This document shows positions 35,424 to 45,940 of a DNA stretch of 64,000 nucleotides, piece after piece. How positions within the stretch are numbered: the stretch's first letter is position 1; each line of letters starts with the position of its first letter. The translations under genes and the position numbers were made by a program. The notes beneath the pieces are model-generated. The model saw nothing but the letters and a program-made list of their open reading frames with translations. It ran no database searches and was not told the origin of the DNA. Where the stretch lies: positions 10,694 to 74,693 of the forward strand of contig JADFZO010000003.1 in the NCBI GenBank assembly GCA_015232465.1, written 5' to 3'. This DNA is from Desulfamplus sp. GTDB taxonomy: Bacteria; Desulfobacterota; Desulfobacteria; Desulfobacterales; Desulfobacteraceae.

Positions 35424-37988
35424 ATGAATCAATTTAAGATACCAGATTCTCTCTTTTCTGTGCCTAAATCGAGTTTTAACATGATGGAGTCAATATTTCC
35501 CATGTTTAAAACAGATTTTAGCCCAATAGAGTCAATAACTCCAGAGTCTATATTTGAGACCTATAAATCTCTTTTTAGCATACCAAAAGAGCTTTATAAC
35601 TTTGAAAATCCTCTATTTAAGATGCCAGAGGATATATTTGCAATGCCAGAGCCAATTAAAAAACTTGAAGATACAGTTGAAGATGGCTATGACTATCTAA
35701 TTGACAGTGCCCAAAGGTCGATACTATTTTGGGATACTATCCGCAAACGTGGCAATGGCTACCTTGATCATCTCCGTAAGGGGCAGCCACCTGTTCTTGT
35801 GTTTGATTATAAAGTGATAAGCGATGGCAGAACCTATGATCGTCCTGTCAACTATCAGTTGGTAAGAATACTTGGATTTAAACCAGAGGCAAACATACCA
35901 ACTCCGCCACAAGAGGAGAGTCAAATTGACCCTAAAAAGCGTCCAATTGTGGTTATGGATCCAAGGGCTGGTCATGGACCAGGAATTGGTGGCTCAAAGA
36001 TGGATTCTCAGATTGGAGTTGCAATGAGGGCAGGTTATCCTGTCTATTTTATGATCTTCTTTACAGAGCCAATGCCAGGTCAGACCATTGCAGATGTTCA
36101 GCAGTGCCATGTCAAATTTTTAGAAGAGGTGATGATGCGTCACCCAGAATCGCCAAAGCCAGCGATTATTGGTAACTGCCAAGCTGGCTGGGCTGCATCT
36201 CTTGTTGCTGCTGATAGACCAGATGTTACAGGACCTCTTGTGTTAAATGGCTCACCCCTCTCATACTGGGGAGGTGTTAAGGGTGGACACCCCATGCGTT
36301 ATCGTGGTGGACTTTTTGGCGGAAGTTGGGCTGCCTCATTGTTAAGCGATCTTGGCAATGGGCATTTTGACGGTGCTCATCTTGTTGATGGCTTTGAGGC
36401 TTTAAATCCTGCTAACACACTTTGGAGTAAACTGTATAATGTCTATTCCAAAGTTGATACAGAAGAGAAGCGATTTCTTGAGTTTGAAAAGTGGTGGGGC
36501 GGCTTTTTTTTGATGAGCCGCGAGGAGATTAGATTTATCGTAAGCCATCTTTTTATAAGCGATGAGCTTCAGCAGGGATTTTTAAACCTCCATAAAGATA
36601 GATACATAAATCTTAAAAATTTAAAAAGTCCTATCTTGGTCTTTGCATCTAAAGGCGATAACATAACACCACCTCAGCAGGCTCTAAACTGGATACCAAG
36701 AGTCTATAAAACCACAGAAGAGATCAAAAAATTTGGTCAGGTGATTATCTATATGCTCCACGAAGATATTGGGCATTTGGGTATTTTTGTATCTGGCAAG
36801 GTAAATCAAAAGGAGCACAAGGAGATAATTGGGTGCGTTGAGGCAATTGAGTTTTTATCGCCCGGTCTTTATGAGATGGTGATTCAAGATGATCCAAGTC
36901 AGCCGTGGCTTAAAGATCATGGTGTAAAGTTTATTGAGCGAGATGTAACTGATATTCTTAAAATGGATGACGATGTAGAGGAGGAAGAGGCTTTTCACTC
37001 TGTTGCTGCAATATCAAGCTTTAACGATAAACTTTATCAAGATTTTGTAAGCCCATGGGTAAGGTCATTTGCCTCTGATCTATCTGCAGAGATTATGCGT
37101 CAAATGCACCCATTAAGAATTGAGAGATACCTCTACTCTGATATGAATCCCATGATGCTTCCGCTAAAAAACATTGCTGAGATAGTAAATGCGAGCAGAT
37201 TTAAGACAAAAAAAGATAATGTTTTTTCTGAGATGGAAAAGCAAGTTTCATCTATGATTGTAAACACTTTAGAGCTGTATCGCCAAAATCGTGATAGCCT
37301 TTTTGAGACCATGTTTTATAGCATGTATGGAAATGCTTGGTCAAAAACCTTGTTTTATAACAATGAGAACCTATCTGAAGAGAGTGCCCTGAGCGTTAAG
37401 AAGAAGACTACAGAGCTTTTTGAGGAGATTCAAAACAGGCTCTGGGAGACAGCAATGAAGCAGGGTGGTTTTGAGGAGGCGATTATCAGAGTTATTGTTG
37501 CTGTTACAAAGGCAGACAAGGTTATGGCTATGAGCAAATATGGAGCTGCTGATAATTACATTAAAACTGATGAGAGGCTTAAAAAGATTAAACCAGAACG
37601 GTTAAAGAACATGATACTTGAGCAATCTGCCATTGTAGAGAAGGATAGAGAGCTTGCTTTAGCAACTCTTGCTGATCTTCTTCCAGACAGAGAGGATAGA
37701 ATCACAGCAGTTGAGTTTGCAAATGCTGTTGCAAATGCTGATGATCTTCTTGATGCAAAACAGATATCTGTTCTTAAAACTATAGAGACTGTTCTTCTAA
37801 AAGACCTCTTTTCTTTTCCAGCAGCTAAAAAAGAGATTGAAACTGAAGCAGTTGTTAGTGAAACTAAAGCAGCTTTTAGTGAAACTAAAGCGGTTAAACA
37901 AGATAGCACGGTTGAAGTTGATAAAGTTGATGTTGCTGAATCAAAGCCAGCAGTTAGTGCAAAAAAAGATACTAAACAGCTTAAATAG
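35424..37988 (+). CDS. DUF3141 alpha/beta-hydrolase-like PHA-locus protein
   Basis: 854 residues. Residues 1-75 hold short repeats of the form (I/V/M)P-x-(S/D)-(L/I)-F (IPDSLF, VPKSSF, IPKELY, MPEDIF, MPEPIK). An alpha/beta-hydrolase fold (about 170-480) has a cysteine nucleophile box GNCQAGW (C252), as in PHA synthases, and a late His in EDIGHLGIF. The segment about 650-790 is helical and resembles TerB-like domains. The tail (about 805-854) is Lys/Ala/Val/Glu-rich with a 7-residue repeat. It fits DUF3141 proteins, which sit in PHA loci; the function is unknown, and hydrolase, depolymerase or granule-binding roles are all possible. Confidence 0.75.
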   Translation: MNQFKIPDSLFSVPKSSFNMMESIFPMFKTDFSPIESITPESIFETYKSLFSIPKELYNFENPLFKMPEDIFAMPEPIKKLEDTVEDGYDYLIDSAQRSILFWDTIRKRGNGYLDHLRKGQPPVLVFDYKVISDGRTYDRPVNYQLVRILGFKPEANIPTPPQEESQIDPKKRPIVVMDPRAGHGPGIGGSKMDSQIGVAMRAGYPVYFMIFFTEPMPGQTIADVQQCHVKFLEEVMMRHPESPKPAIIGNCQAGWAASLVAADRPDVTGPLVLNGSPLSYWGGVKGGHPMRYRGGLFGGSWAASLLSDLGNGHFDGAHLVDGFEALNPANTLWSKLYNVYSKVDTEEKRFLEFEKWWGGFFLMSREEIRFIVSHLFISDELQQGFLNLHKDRYINLKNLKSPILVFASKGDNITPPQQALNWIPRVYKTTEEIKKFGQVIIYMLHEDIGHLGIFVSGKVNQKEHKEIIGCVEAIEFLSPGLYEMVIQDDPSQPWLKDHGVKFIERDVTDILKMDDDVEEEEAFHSVAAISSFNDKLYQDFVSPWVRSFASDLSAEIMRQMHPLRIERYLYSDMNPMMLPLKNIAEIVNASRFKTKKDNVFSEMEKQVSSMIVNTLELYRQNRDSLFETMFYSMYGNAWSKTLFYNNENLSEESALSVKKKTTELFEEIQNRLWETAMKQGGFEEAIIRVIVAVTKADKVMAMSKYGAADNYIKTDERLKKIKPERLKNMILEQSAIVEKDRELALATLADLLPDREDRITAVEFANAVANADDLLDAKQISVLKTIETVLLKDLFSFPAAKKEIETEAVVSETKAAFSETKAVKQDSTVEVDKVDVAESKPAVSAKKDTKQLK
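37855..37891 (+). repeat. 21-base-period direct repeat in the tail of the DUF3141 gene
   Basis: TTAGTGAAACTAAAGC occurs at 37855-37870 and 37876-37891, exactly seven codons apart, coding SETKA twice. It lengthens the low-complexity tail and could vary in copy number. Confidence 0.8.
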
Positions 37989-38012
37989 ACAGCAATTTTA
38001 ATTTTTTACAGT

Positions 38013-38030
38013 CCTGAAATTTATTTCAGG
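38013..38030 (+). terminator. Weak hairpin after the DUF3141 gene
   Basis: CCTGAAA pairs with TTTCAGG around TTTA. The stem is short and no T run follows, so it is a weak candidate for the end of the PHA operon. Confidence 0.4.
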
Positions 38031-38151
38031 GTTAACATAAGAGAAGTTGGCTAAAGCCGATTATAATAAAATCCCACCTTTTAGTAGATTTTTGTTTCAG
38101 GTTAGCCGTGCGATTTATCGCTCGGCTAAACCTTTTGGGAGAGACTTTAAT

Positions 38152-41100
38152 ATGCAAAAACCACACTATTTTTTTATTCGCACTCTTTTTACTCTTGTTT
38201 TCATACTCATTATTTTCAATTTTCTCCCCTTTTGCACAAAGATAAACTCAGCACCTTTGCCCCAGCCACTTACAATCAAGCGAATACTGCCATCTGGTGA
38301 GGATATTCAAAATGATCGTCAGATTCTTATTCAGTTTAGCCGAGCAGTTGTGCCACTTGGCAGAATGGAGAGAAAAATAGAGGAGTTGCCAATAAAAATA
38401 ACCACAGATATCCCAAACTCTCCTGAGTTAAAAGGGCAGTGGAGATGGTTAAATCCAACTGATCTTGCATTTAATCTTGATGCTACATCGCAAATGATAC
38501 CAGCAACAAGATACACAATTGCGATAAATCCAGGAATTACCACGCAAGATGGTGCAACCCTTGCCGAGCCTTTTATCCACACATTTATAACTAAAAGACC
38601 AGCAATATCTTATTACCAATTTGAGACATGGCGATCTCCTGTAACTCCTGTTATTGCTCTTCATTTTAACCAACCTGTAACTAAAGATTCTGTTGTGGAG
38701 AGTCTTTATTTTGCACCAGTAAATCAACCTGAAAATAGATACCCAATTTTAGTTGAGAGCCATCAATCAATAGCTCAATCAAGAAATCAAACTAAAGATC
38801 ACAATATAGACCAAAATCTAAGCGATATTCAGGCAGCTTTGGTTTGGCGTCTATCCCCAGTTGGAGAGCTTCCGCAAGATAGCACTATAATTCTTATTGC
38901 CAATCCTGGCATATCTTCATCATTAGGCGGAGAAAAGAGCTTAGATACAAGGGAGGTGGTTCGATTTGACACATTTCCTGAACCTAAGTTTGCAGGCATT
39001 AGGTGTTATACAATAAAAGATGACAATCCAATCACAATATCGCCAGAAGATTCAGCCTCAGGCAAGTTAGAGCACATTGTTGATCCAAGGGGCTACACAG
39101 AGCTTTTATTTACAGCTCCAGTGGGGTTTGAGCAGATTCGCAATAATCTGATATTTTTGCCTGATCTTGCTCAAGGGCAAAAAAATTACGATCCATGGGC
39201 AAATGGCTACAACAGCTCCTATCTTAACTATACCCACACACGAGGCTCGCTCTATTCAGTTGCAATTCCTCAATATTTAAAGGCGTGGCAGCAATACACA
39301 ATAGTTGAAAAGAGCTTAGAAATAGAACAAGATGGGGCTGGCTCCTCAATTATTAAAGATGTGTTTGGCAGACATCTTATATCTCCAATTAACTTTACAT
39401 TCTACACAGATCACAGAAAACCAACCTATCAAATCCTTCACCAAACAGGGGTCTTGGAAAAAGATATTGATAGCGAAGTGCCTTTAGCAATAACCAATAT
39501 TGATAAGATGACAATTGATTACAAAACCTTAACAAAAGATAATGAGCTATCCCAAACATCAACAGATATGAATAGTGTTGTTAAATCAGATTTGAGGGTG
39601 CAAGATGTATCATACTTAATGCAGCTTGGTGTTCGTCAGATGTTAAATGGCAAAAGCGGTGCAGTTTATGGGAATGTTACATCAACCTCTCCAGCAGTTG
39701 ATGTAAATCAAGTTGGCGGATCCCATTTTTTTACAGTGGTTAGCCCTTGGCAGATTCATGCAAAGATGGGGCATTTTAGCTCTTTAGTTTGGGTTACAAG
39801 TCTTGTAACTGGCGAGCCTGTCCCTGACGTGGTTGTAACTGTTCATCGCTCTCTTGTTGAGAATTTGACTCGTAACTCTTATGCTCTTTGCCAAAGCACA
39901 ACAGATAAAGATGGTATTGCAACCTTACCCGGCATGGTTAGTCTTGATCCAAAGAGGGAGACATTTACAAACTCGTGGGAGTATGGGCGTGAGAGGTTAA
40001 TCATAAAAGCAGCCACAAATAGCGATCTTGCGATTTTACCACTTACATATCGTCACGATTTTTCTATCTCTGCATGGAGAGTCTCAGAGGGCAATGTCTC
40101 ATCATATTCAGAGCCACAATATGCCCATATTCACTCATGGGGAACAACTCCTCAGGGGATATATAAAGCTGGGGATACTATTGACTATAAAATATATGTA
40201 AGAGATCAAAATAATAGCTCTTTTGTGCTACCACCCATATCTGGTTATAAGTTGGTAATCACGGACCCAACTGGAAAAAATATCTTTGAGCAAAAAGATA
40301 TAACCCTCTCAGAGTTTGGAGCGTTTCATGGTCAATATAACATACCTAAAAATGGTGCAGTTGGGTGGTATCAATTTTATCTTTCTGCCTCTTTTTCAGA
40401 GTATAGTTGGGAGCCTTTAAAAGTTTTAGTTACAGATTTCACGCCATCTCCATTTAAGGTCTTAACGGAACTAAATGGGGATCACTTTAAACCTCAAGAT
40501 ACACTACACATTGAGACATCAGCCACTCTTCATGCAGGTTCTCCTTACAGTGATGCCCCTGTTCGTGTAACTGTTCGTCTAAAAGAGGAGAATTTTCAGC
40601 CAGATAACCCTATTACAAAAGGGTTTACATTTTACAGAGCTGCTGGAGGCGGACAAGATGATTTTTTATCTTATCAAAAAGATGCAAAAGAGGAGTCAGA
40701 TGTTGAAAATAGTGATAGTTACGAAGATGAATATATCTCTGATGCTCCTGAAACTCTTTTAGAAAAAAGAGGCGAGCTTGACAATCTTGGAATAATTAAA
40801 AATAGCCTTGTACTCTCAAATATCTCTTCTATCCCTTATGGTAAAATTGAGGTTGAGAGCTCTGTTCAAGATGATAGCGGAAGGTTTGTCTCAAGTTCAA
40901 ATAGGGTAACATATCTCGGAAGAGATTTATTTATTGGTCTTAAGAGCCTAAAATGGGTCTATGAAGCTGCAAAACCAGCAATTATTCAGGCAATAGCTGT
41001 TGATGGAAATGGTAATCTTGTTAAAGATAGGCAGATAAAGCTCTCTATTCAGCATCGTGTTACAAAGGCAGCTCGCATAAAAGGGGCTGGTAATGCCTAT

Positions 41101-44100
41101 CTGACCAAATATATCAATGAGTGGGTAGTTACAGAGGAAAAAACTTTAATATCAACCCTTGAGCCTCTTGAGTTTGATTTTAATCCATCTTTGCCAGGAG
41201 ATTATAGAGTTGTTGCTATGGTTGAGAGTAGTGAGGATAAAATTGGTGATAAAGTTGAGGATAAACAAGCTCATATTTCAAGCATCTCAACTTGGGTTAC
41301 TGGAAAAGGGCAAGTTTTATGGCAGGAGCCTGATGATTTTAGCCTTTCAATCATACCAGAGCAAGAGAGCTATAAGGTTGGAGATAGGGCAAAATATTTG
41401 ATCAAAAATCCATTTCCTAATGCTTATGCTCTAATAAGTGTGGAGAGGTACGGCATTTTGCGTCAATGGGTAGAGCAGCTTCAAAATTCAACACAGGTGG
41501 TTGAGGTTGAGATAATGGCTGAAGATGTGCCTGGATTTTTCTTATCTGTTACGATTATCTCACCACGGGTAGGGGCTGGAGGAGTTGGATCGCCTGTTGA
41601 TATTCAAAATCTTCCGCCCCCTCCACAAGATGGGGTTGATCTTGCAAAGCCAACATTTAGGTTGGGGTATGTTAAAACATCTGTAAAGGAGTTAGAGCAT
41701 GATATTAAAATTGCAGTTACCCCAGAGCAGTTGATCTATAAGCCAGCAGAGGTTGTAAAGGTAAAAATTCATGCAGAGGCTTTAAAAAATAGAGATGAGA
41801 AGATTGAATTTGCAGTTGCTGTTCTTGATGAGGCTGTTTTTGATCTGATTTCGTCTGGCAGAGATCATTTTGATATTTTTAAAGGTTTTAACATCTTAAA
41901 TGCTCTTGATGTTGAGAATTACAGCCTTCTTACAAACATGATAGGCAGACGAAAGTTTGAGAAAAAAGGGGCAAATGTTGGCGGAGATGGTGGTGCTGGA
42001 ATGAAGATGAGATCATCTTTTAAATATGTCAGCTACTGGAATCCATCAATTATTGCTGATAAGAATGGAGATGCAGCCATAGAGTTTAAAGCCCCAGATA
42101 ATCTGACAGGGTGGAAAATATTTGTTATGGCAGTAACTCCAACAGATTTAATGGGTCTTGGAGAGGCTAATTTTAAGGTCAACCGAGCAACCGAGATTAG
42201 ACCAGTTATGCCAAACCAAGTTACAGAGGGCGACTCTTTTGAGGCTGGTTTTAGTGTTATGAATAGAACAGATAAGGCAAGATACATCAATGTATCTATT
42301 AAAGCTAAAAACTCTAATTCAGATAATTTAAACGCAGATGAAACTAAAGAGATAGCTTTGGAGCGTCAGATTAATCTTCTGCCATTTAAGCGAGAGACTA
42401 TTTTTCTTCCAATTACTGCTAAATTATCAAAATCATCAGAAAAATCTGGAGCAATAACATTTATTGCACAGGCACAAGATGAGTTTGATGGCGATGCTTT
42501 GACCCACACTTTAGAGGTTAATAAAAAGCAATCTTTTATAACAGCTTTAAATTATGGCATTGTCTCTAACAAGGGGGGGACGAGCGAAAAGCTCCTCTAT
42601 CCTGAAAATATCTATCCAGATATATCAAAAACAATAGTAACGCTCTATCCAACAGTTATTGGCAATATGGAGCAATCATTTAAATACATGGCTCAATACC
42701 CCTATAGTTGTTGGGAGCAAAAACTTAGTAAAGCTCTTATGGCTTCTCATTTTGTGGAACTAAAGGGCTATCTTCCAAAAGAGGCAATCTCATGGCAAGA
42801 GGCAGAGTCCCTGCCTGAAAAGACTCTTTTATTGGCATCACAATTTCAGGCACCAAATGGAGGATTTGCCTATTTTACTCCAGATGATGGCTATGTTTGC
42901 CCCTATCTTTCAGCATACACAGCACTTGCATTTGGCTGGCTCAAGTCAAGGGGATTTAGTGTCCCAAAAGATGTTGAAGATAGGCTCTTTGGCTATCTTT
43001 CCACACTTGTAAGAAAAGATATTTTTCCAATGTTGGATAGTGGGGGATTTTACAGCAACGCTATGAGATCAACTGTTCGTGCAGTTGCTCTTTGTGCTCT
43101 TGCTAAAGCTGGAAAAGCTGGCATATCAGAGATCACACGTTATGAGCCACATCTAAATGAGATGAGCCTCTTTGGCAAAGCTCTTTTTTTAATGGCAGCA
43201 GTTGAGGTTAAAGGTGGTGAATCAATTGCCAAAAGGGTGTGGGATATGATCCTATCAAGTGCCAATTTTAGTTCAGGCAAAGTTGTATTTAGCGAATCGC
43301 TTGACTCTGATTTTTCAAGAATCCTTGAATCACCAACCAGAACACAAGGTACGATTTTATCAGCAGTTATTAAGTTTGCTGATAGGGTAAAAGATGCTGA
43401 TGATATTGCATTTAAACTTGTTCGCACAATTACAGAGACAAATGGGGGAGCAAATTCAGGTTATACCACTCAAGAGAGTATATTTTGCTTAAATGCTCTT
43501 GTTGATTATAGTGCTAAATATGAGAGTGTAGAGGCAAGGGTAGGGGAGAGAGGTGATAACAGTGGAGATACTCTTGATATTAAAACTATTTTAAAAATTG
43601 AGTCATCAGACGAAGAGGAGATGGGAGTTGCAAGTTTTAAAGATATTAAAGATTTGCCAGTAACCTTTACAAAAAAGATAACTAAAGCAGAACTTGGCAA
43701 AAGTGCAGATATAATAATTATGCAGGATTCAAAGCCCCAACAAGCTGAAAATATTGATAATGTGGGTAATATCTACTACTTAGCAGGCTTAAAATATGCC
43801 CCAAAAGATGATTTTGCAGAGCCTATCAATTCAGGTATTGAGGTGCGTAGGGAGTATAGCGTTGAAAGAGATGGAAGATGGGTGCTTTTACACCGTGAGT
43901 CTAATAAAGATGGGGAAAAGATAGATAACACTATTAAAAGAGGCGATCTTGTTCGGGTAGATATTTTTTTGAGTCTGCCAACAGCACGCAATTTTCCAGT
44001 GGTTAGCGATCCTGTGCCAGGTGGATTTGAGCCTGTAAATAGAGAGCTTGCAACTGCATCAATAGTTGATGCACAAAAGGCTGATTCCTTACCGCCTGAG

Positions 44101-44352
44101 GGTTCATGGTGGTTTAAGCTGCAAAATTGGTATGAGTTTAACCAATCAAGATGGAGTTTTTACCATCAAGAGCTTGGACATAAAGCTGTCAGATACTACG
44201 CGGACTATCTTCCAGCAGGAAATTACCATTTATCCTATACACTTCAGGCAATCGCACAAGGCAGCTTTGCAGCAATGCCAATCTATGCTGAAGAGATGTA
44301 TAATGCTGATATTTTTGGCAGAGGAGTTGCGGAAAATATAGTGATTTTTTGA
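38152..44352 (+). CDS. Bacterial alpha-2-macroglobulin with thioester motif
   Basis: About 2066 residues from the ATG at 38152, which has GGGAGAG 8 bases upstream; a TTG at 38047 would add 35 residues before the signal segment. An N-terminal hydrophobic stretch (about residues 8-22) would export or anchor the protein. Many beta-rich macroglobulin domains follow. The thioester motif CWEQ lies at 42709-42720 (about residue 1520) in an alpha-helical domain, and an MG10/receptor-like domain ends the protein. Bacterial alpha-2-macroglobulins trap proteases in the periplasm. The usual partner PBP1C is not adjacent; instead an MBOAT acyltransferase gene follows. A noncanonical lipobox-like LPFC near residue 27 is not convincing. 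Confidence 0.9.
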   Translation: MQKPHYFFIRTLFTLVFILIIFNFLPFCTKINSAPLPQPLTIKRILPSGEDIQNDRQILIQFSRAVVPLGRMERKIEELPIKITTDIPNSPELKGQWRWLNPTDLAFNLDATSQMIPATRYTIAINPGITTQDGATLAEPFIHTFITKRPAISYYQFETWRSPVTPVIALHFNQPVTKDSVVESLYFAPVNQPENRYPILVESHQSIAQSRNQTKDHNIDQNLSDIQAALVWRLSPVGELPQDSTIILIANPGISSSLGGEKSLDTREVVRFDTFPEPKFAGIRCYTIKDDNPITISPEDSASGKLEHIVDPRGYTELLFTAPVGFEQIRNNLIFLPDLAQGQKNYDPWANGYNSSYLNYTHTRGSLYSVAIPQYLKAWQQYTIVEKSLEIEQDGAGSSIIKDVFGRHLISPINFTFYTDHRKPTYQILHQTGVLEKDIDSEVPLAITNIDKMTIDYKTLTKDNELSQTSTDMNSVVKSDLRVQDVSYLMQLGVRQMLNGKSGAVYGNVTSTSPAVDVNQVGGSHFFTVVSPWQIHAKMGHFSSLVWVTSLVTGEPVPDVVVTVHRSLVENLTRNSYALCQSTTDKDGIATLPGMVSLDPKRETFTNSWEYGRERLIIKAATNSDLAILPLTYRHDFSISAWRVSEGNVSSYSEPQYAHIHSWGTTPQGIYKAGDTIDYKIYVRDQNNSSFVLPPISGYKLVITDPTGKNIFEQKDITLSEFGAFHGQYNIPKNGAVGWYQFYLSASFSEYSWEPLKVLVTDFTPSPFKVLTELNGDHFKPQDTLHIETSATLHAGSPYSDAPVRVTVRLKEENFQPDNPITKGFTFYRAAGGGQDDFLSYQKDAKEESDVENSDSYEDEYISDAPETLLEKRGELDNLGIIKNSLVLSNISSIPYGKIEVESSVQDDSGRFVSSSNRVTYLGRDLFIGLKSLKWVYEAAKPAIIQAIAVDGNGNLVKDRQIKLSIQHRVTKAARIKGAGNAYLTKYINEWVVTEEKTLISTLEPLEFDFNPSLPGDYRVVAMVESSEDKIGDKVEDKQAHISSISTWVTGKGQVLWQEPDDFSLSIIPEQESYKVGDRAKYLIKNPFPNAYALISVERYGILRQWVEQLQNSTQVVEVEIMAEDVPGFFLSVTIISPRVGAGGVGSPVDIQNLPPPPQDGVDLAKPTFRLGYVKTSVKELEHDIKIAVTPEQLIYKPAEVVKVKIHAEALKNRDEKIEFAVAVLDEAVFDLISSGRDHFDIFKGFNILNALDVENYSLLTNMIGRRKFEKKGANVGGDGGAGMKMRSSFKYVSYWNPSIIADKNGDAAIEFKAPDNLTGWKIFVMAVTPTDLMGLGEANFKVNRATEIRPVMPNQVTEGDSFEAGFSVMNRTDKARYINVSIKAKNSNSDNLNADETKEIALERQINLLPFKRETIFLPITAKLSKSSEKSGAITFIAQAQDEFDGDALTHTLEVNKKQSFITALNYGIVSNKGGTSEKLLYPENIYPDISKTIVTLYPTVIGNMEQSFKYMAQYPYSCWEQKLSKALMASHFVELKGYLPKEAISWQEAESLPEKTLLLASQFQAPNGGFAYFTPDDGYVCPYLSAYTALAFGWLKSRGFSVPKDVEDRLFGYLSTLVRKDIFPMLDSGGFYSNAMRSTVRAVALCALAKAGKAGISEITRYEPHLNEMSLFGKALFLMAAVEVKGGESIAKRVWDMILSSANFSSGKVVFSESLDSDFSRILESPTRTQGTILSAVIKFADRVKDADDIAFKLVRTITETNGGANSGYTTQESIFCLNALVDYSAKYESVEARVGERGDNSGDTLDIKTILKIESSDEEEMGVASFKDIKDLPVTFTKKITKAELGKSADIIIMQDSKPQQAENIDNVGNIYYLAGLKYAPKDDFAEPINSGIEVRREYSVERDGRWVLLHRESNKDGEKIDNTIKRGDLVRVDIFLSLPTARNFPVVSDPVPGGFEPVNRELATASIVDAQKADSLPPEGSWWFKLQNWYEFNQSRWSFYHQELGHKAVRYYADYLPAGNYHLSYTLQAIAQGSFAAMPIYAEEMYNADIFGRGVAENIVIF

Positions 44353-44447
44353 ACAATAAAAAAGAACAATAAAAAATAAGATAAAAAGCCTAACTCCATA
44401 GGCTAACATACTTAAAAATAATAATTATGTGAGAGAGTCTCTTTACT

Positions 44448-45908
44448 ATGCTATTTAATTCCCTGCAATTTGCCCTGTTTTTTATTGCTTTAACAGGGCT
44501 TCATTTTTCCTTGCCCCACCGTTTTAGATGGGTGGTTATGCTTGCGGCAAGCTACTACTTTTATATGTGCTGGAGTGTAGGATATATCTTGCTACTTGTT
44601 ATCTCAAGCCTTATCACATGGTACTCTGGCTTAAAGATTGCTCAAGCAACAGATAGACAAAAAAGGAAATTTTTTCTGATTGTCAGCCTTAGCCTCAATC
44701 TTGGTGCTCTTCTTTTTTTTAAATATTTTAATTTTTTTATAAGCTCTATTTTTGAAATATCGGCTAAATTTAATCTATTGGCAGCTATTGATGCACCTTT
44801 GATTAAAATTATGCTTCCAGTTGGAATATCTTTTTACACCTTTCAGACTGTAAGCTATATAATTGACGTTTATAAGGGCAAAATAGAGCCAGAGGCTCAC
44901 TTTGGTATTTTTAGCCTTTATGTAGCATTTTGGCCCAGAATTGTGGCAGGTCCAATTGAGCGGGCAGGCAGGCTAATACCCCAATTTAAGCAGGTGGTCA
45001 GCTTTGATTACAAAAGGGCAACTGATGGATTTAGATTGATTTTATGGGGCATGATTAAAAAGGTTGTTATTGCTGATTATCTTGCAATATATGTCAATCA
45101 GGTTTTTGATAACTGTCAAGATTACACTGGAGTTCCAGTTATAACTGCATCTATATTTTTTACAGTTCAGATTTACTGCGACTTTTCAGGATACTCTGAC
45201 ATGGCTATTGGAACAGCTAAGGTTATGGGGTATGAACTGACTGAAAACTTTAATCGCCCCTATTTTTCATCATCTTTGCGTGAATTTTGGCAAAGATGGC
45301 ACATTTCACTCTCTACATGGTTTCGAGATTATGTTTATATCCCGTTAGGTGGAAATCGGGTTATAAAGTTGCGATTCTATTACAATCTTCTTATAACATT
45401 TTTAGTTAGCGGACTGTGGCACGGTGCAAATTGGACATTTGTGATATGGGGCGGATTGCACGGCATCTATTTAGTAGTTGAAAATATTTTTGAGGAGATT
45501 TGGGGCAGAATTTCTACAAATAGCACTATTGGTTTTAAAAATTTAGAAAATTCAAGGTTATCTACATATTTTAGAGTTGCAATAACTCTATTTTTGGTCA
45601 ACTATGCTTGGATCTTCTTTAGAGCTAATACAGTTTCTGATGCCTTTGAAATAACTAAAAGGCTCTTTATCTTTGGAGGTAAAAATCCTGATTCTCCTGT
45701 CATTGCACCATCTGCGTTTGTGTTGAGCCTTTTTTTTATTGTATCTCTTTTTGCGATTGAGTTTAAAGAGCAAAAGATCAAGATTGAGCACTACGTTGCA
45801 AGTCTGCCAATAACTGTTAGGTGGTCAATTTACACGCTGGGGCTTTGGGCTGTTATTATTTCAACTATTTTTGGCGTAAAGCAAGAGTTTATCTACTTTC
45901 AGTTTTAG
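44448..45908 (+). CDS. MBOAT-family O-acyltransferase (AlgI-like)
   Basis: A 486-residue polytopic membrane protein with about 11-12 helices and the MBOAT core: WQRWHISLSTWFRDYVYIPLGG (281-302), the active-site H325 in SGLWHGANW, and H338. AlgI-type enzymes move acetyl groups across the membrane onto polysaccharides. The next gene encodes an SGNH-like periplasmic partner, the typical two-part O-acetylation machine. No alginate genes are present, so the target polymer is unknown. Confidence 0.88.
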   Translation: MLFNSLQFALFFIALTGLHFSLPHRFRWVVMLAASYYFYMCWSVGYILLLVISSLITWYSGLKIAQATDRQKRKFFLIVSLSLNLGALLFFKYFNFFISSIFEISAKFNLLAAIDAPLIKIMLPVGISFYTFQTVSYIIDVYKGKIEPEAHFGIFSLYVAFWPRIVAGPIERAGRLIPQFKQVVSFDYKRATDGFRLILWGMIKKVVIADYLAIYVNQVFDNCQDYTGVPVITASIFFTVQIYCDFSGYSDMAIGTAKVMGYELTENFNRPYFSSSLREFWQRWHISLSTWFRDYVYIPLGGNRVIKLRFYYNLLITFLVSGLWHGANWTFVIWGGLHGIYLVVENIFEEIWGRISTNSTIGFKNLENSRLSTYFRVAITLFLVNYAWIFFRANTVSDAFEITKRLFIFGGKNPDSPVIAPSAFVLSLFFIVSLFAIEFKEQKIKIEHYVASLPITVRWSIYTLGLWAVIISTIFGVKQEFIYFQF

Positions 45909-45940
45909 ATTAAAAAAATTACAAATATTTAAGCAAATAT

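Noticed and set aside
38047-38151. TTG start adding 35 residues to the alpha-2-macroglobulin
   Set aside because: The ATG at 38152 has a good ribosome site and directly precedes the signal segment.
38331-44341. Opposite-strand and overlapping frames inside the alpha-2-macroglobulin gene
   Set aside because: They have no recognisable domains and are shadows of the long coding frame.
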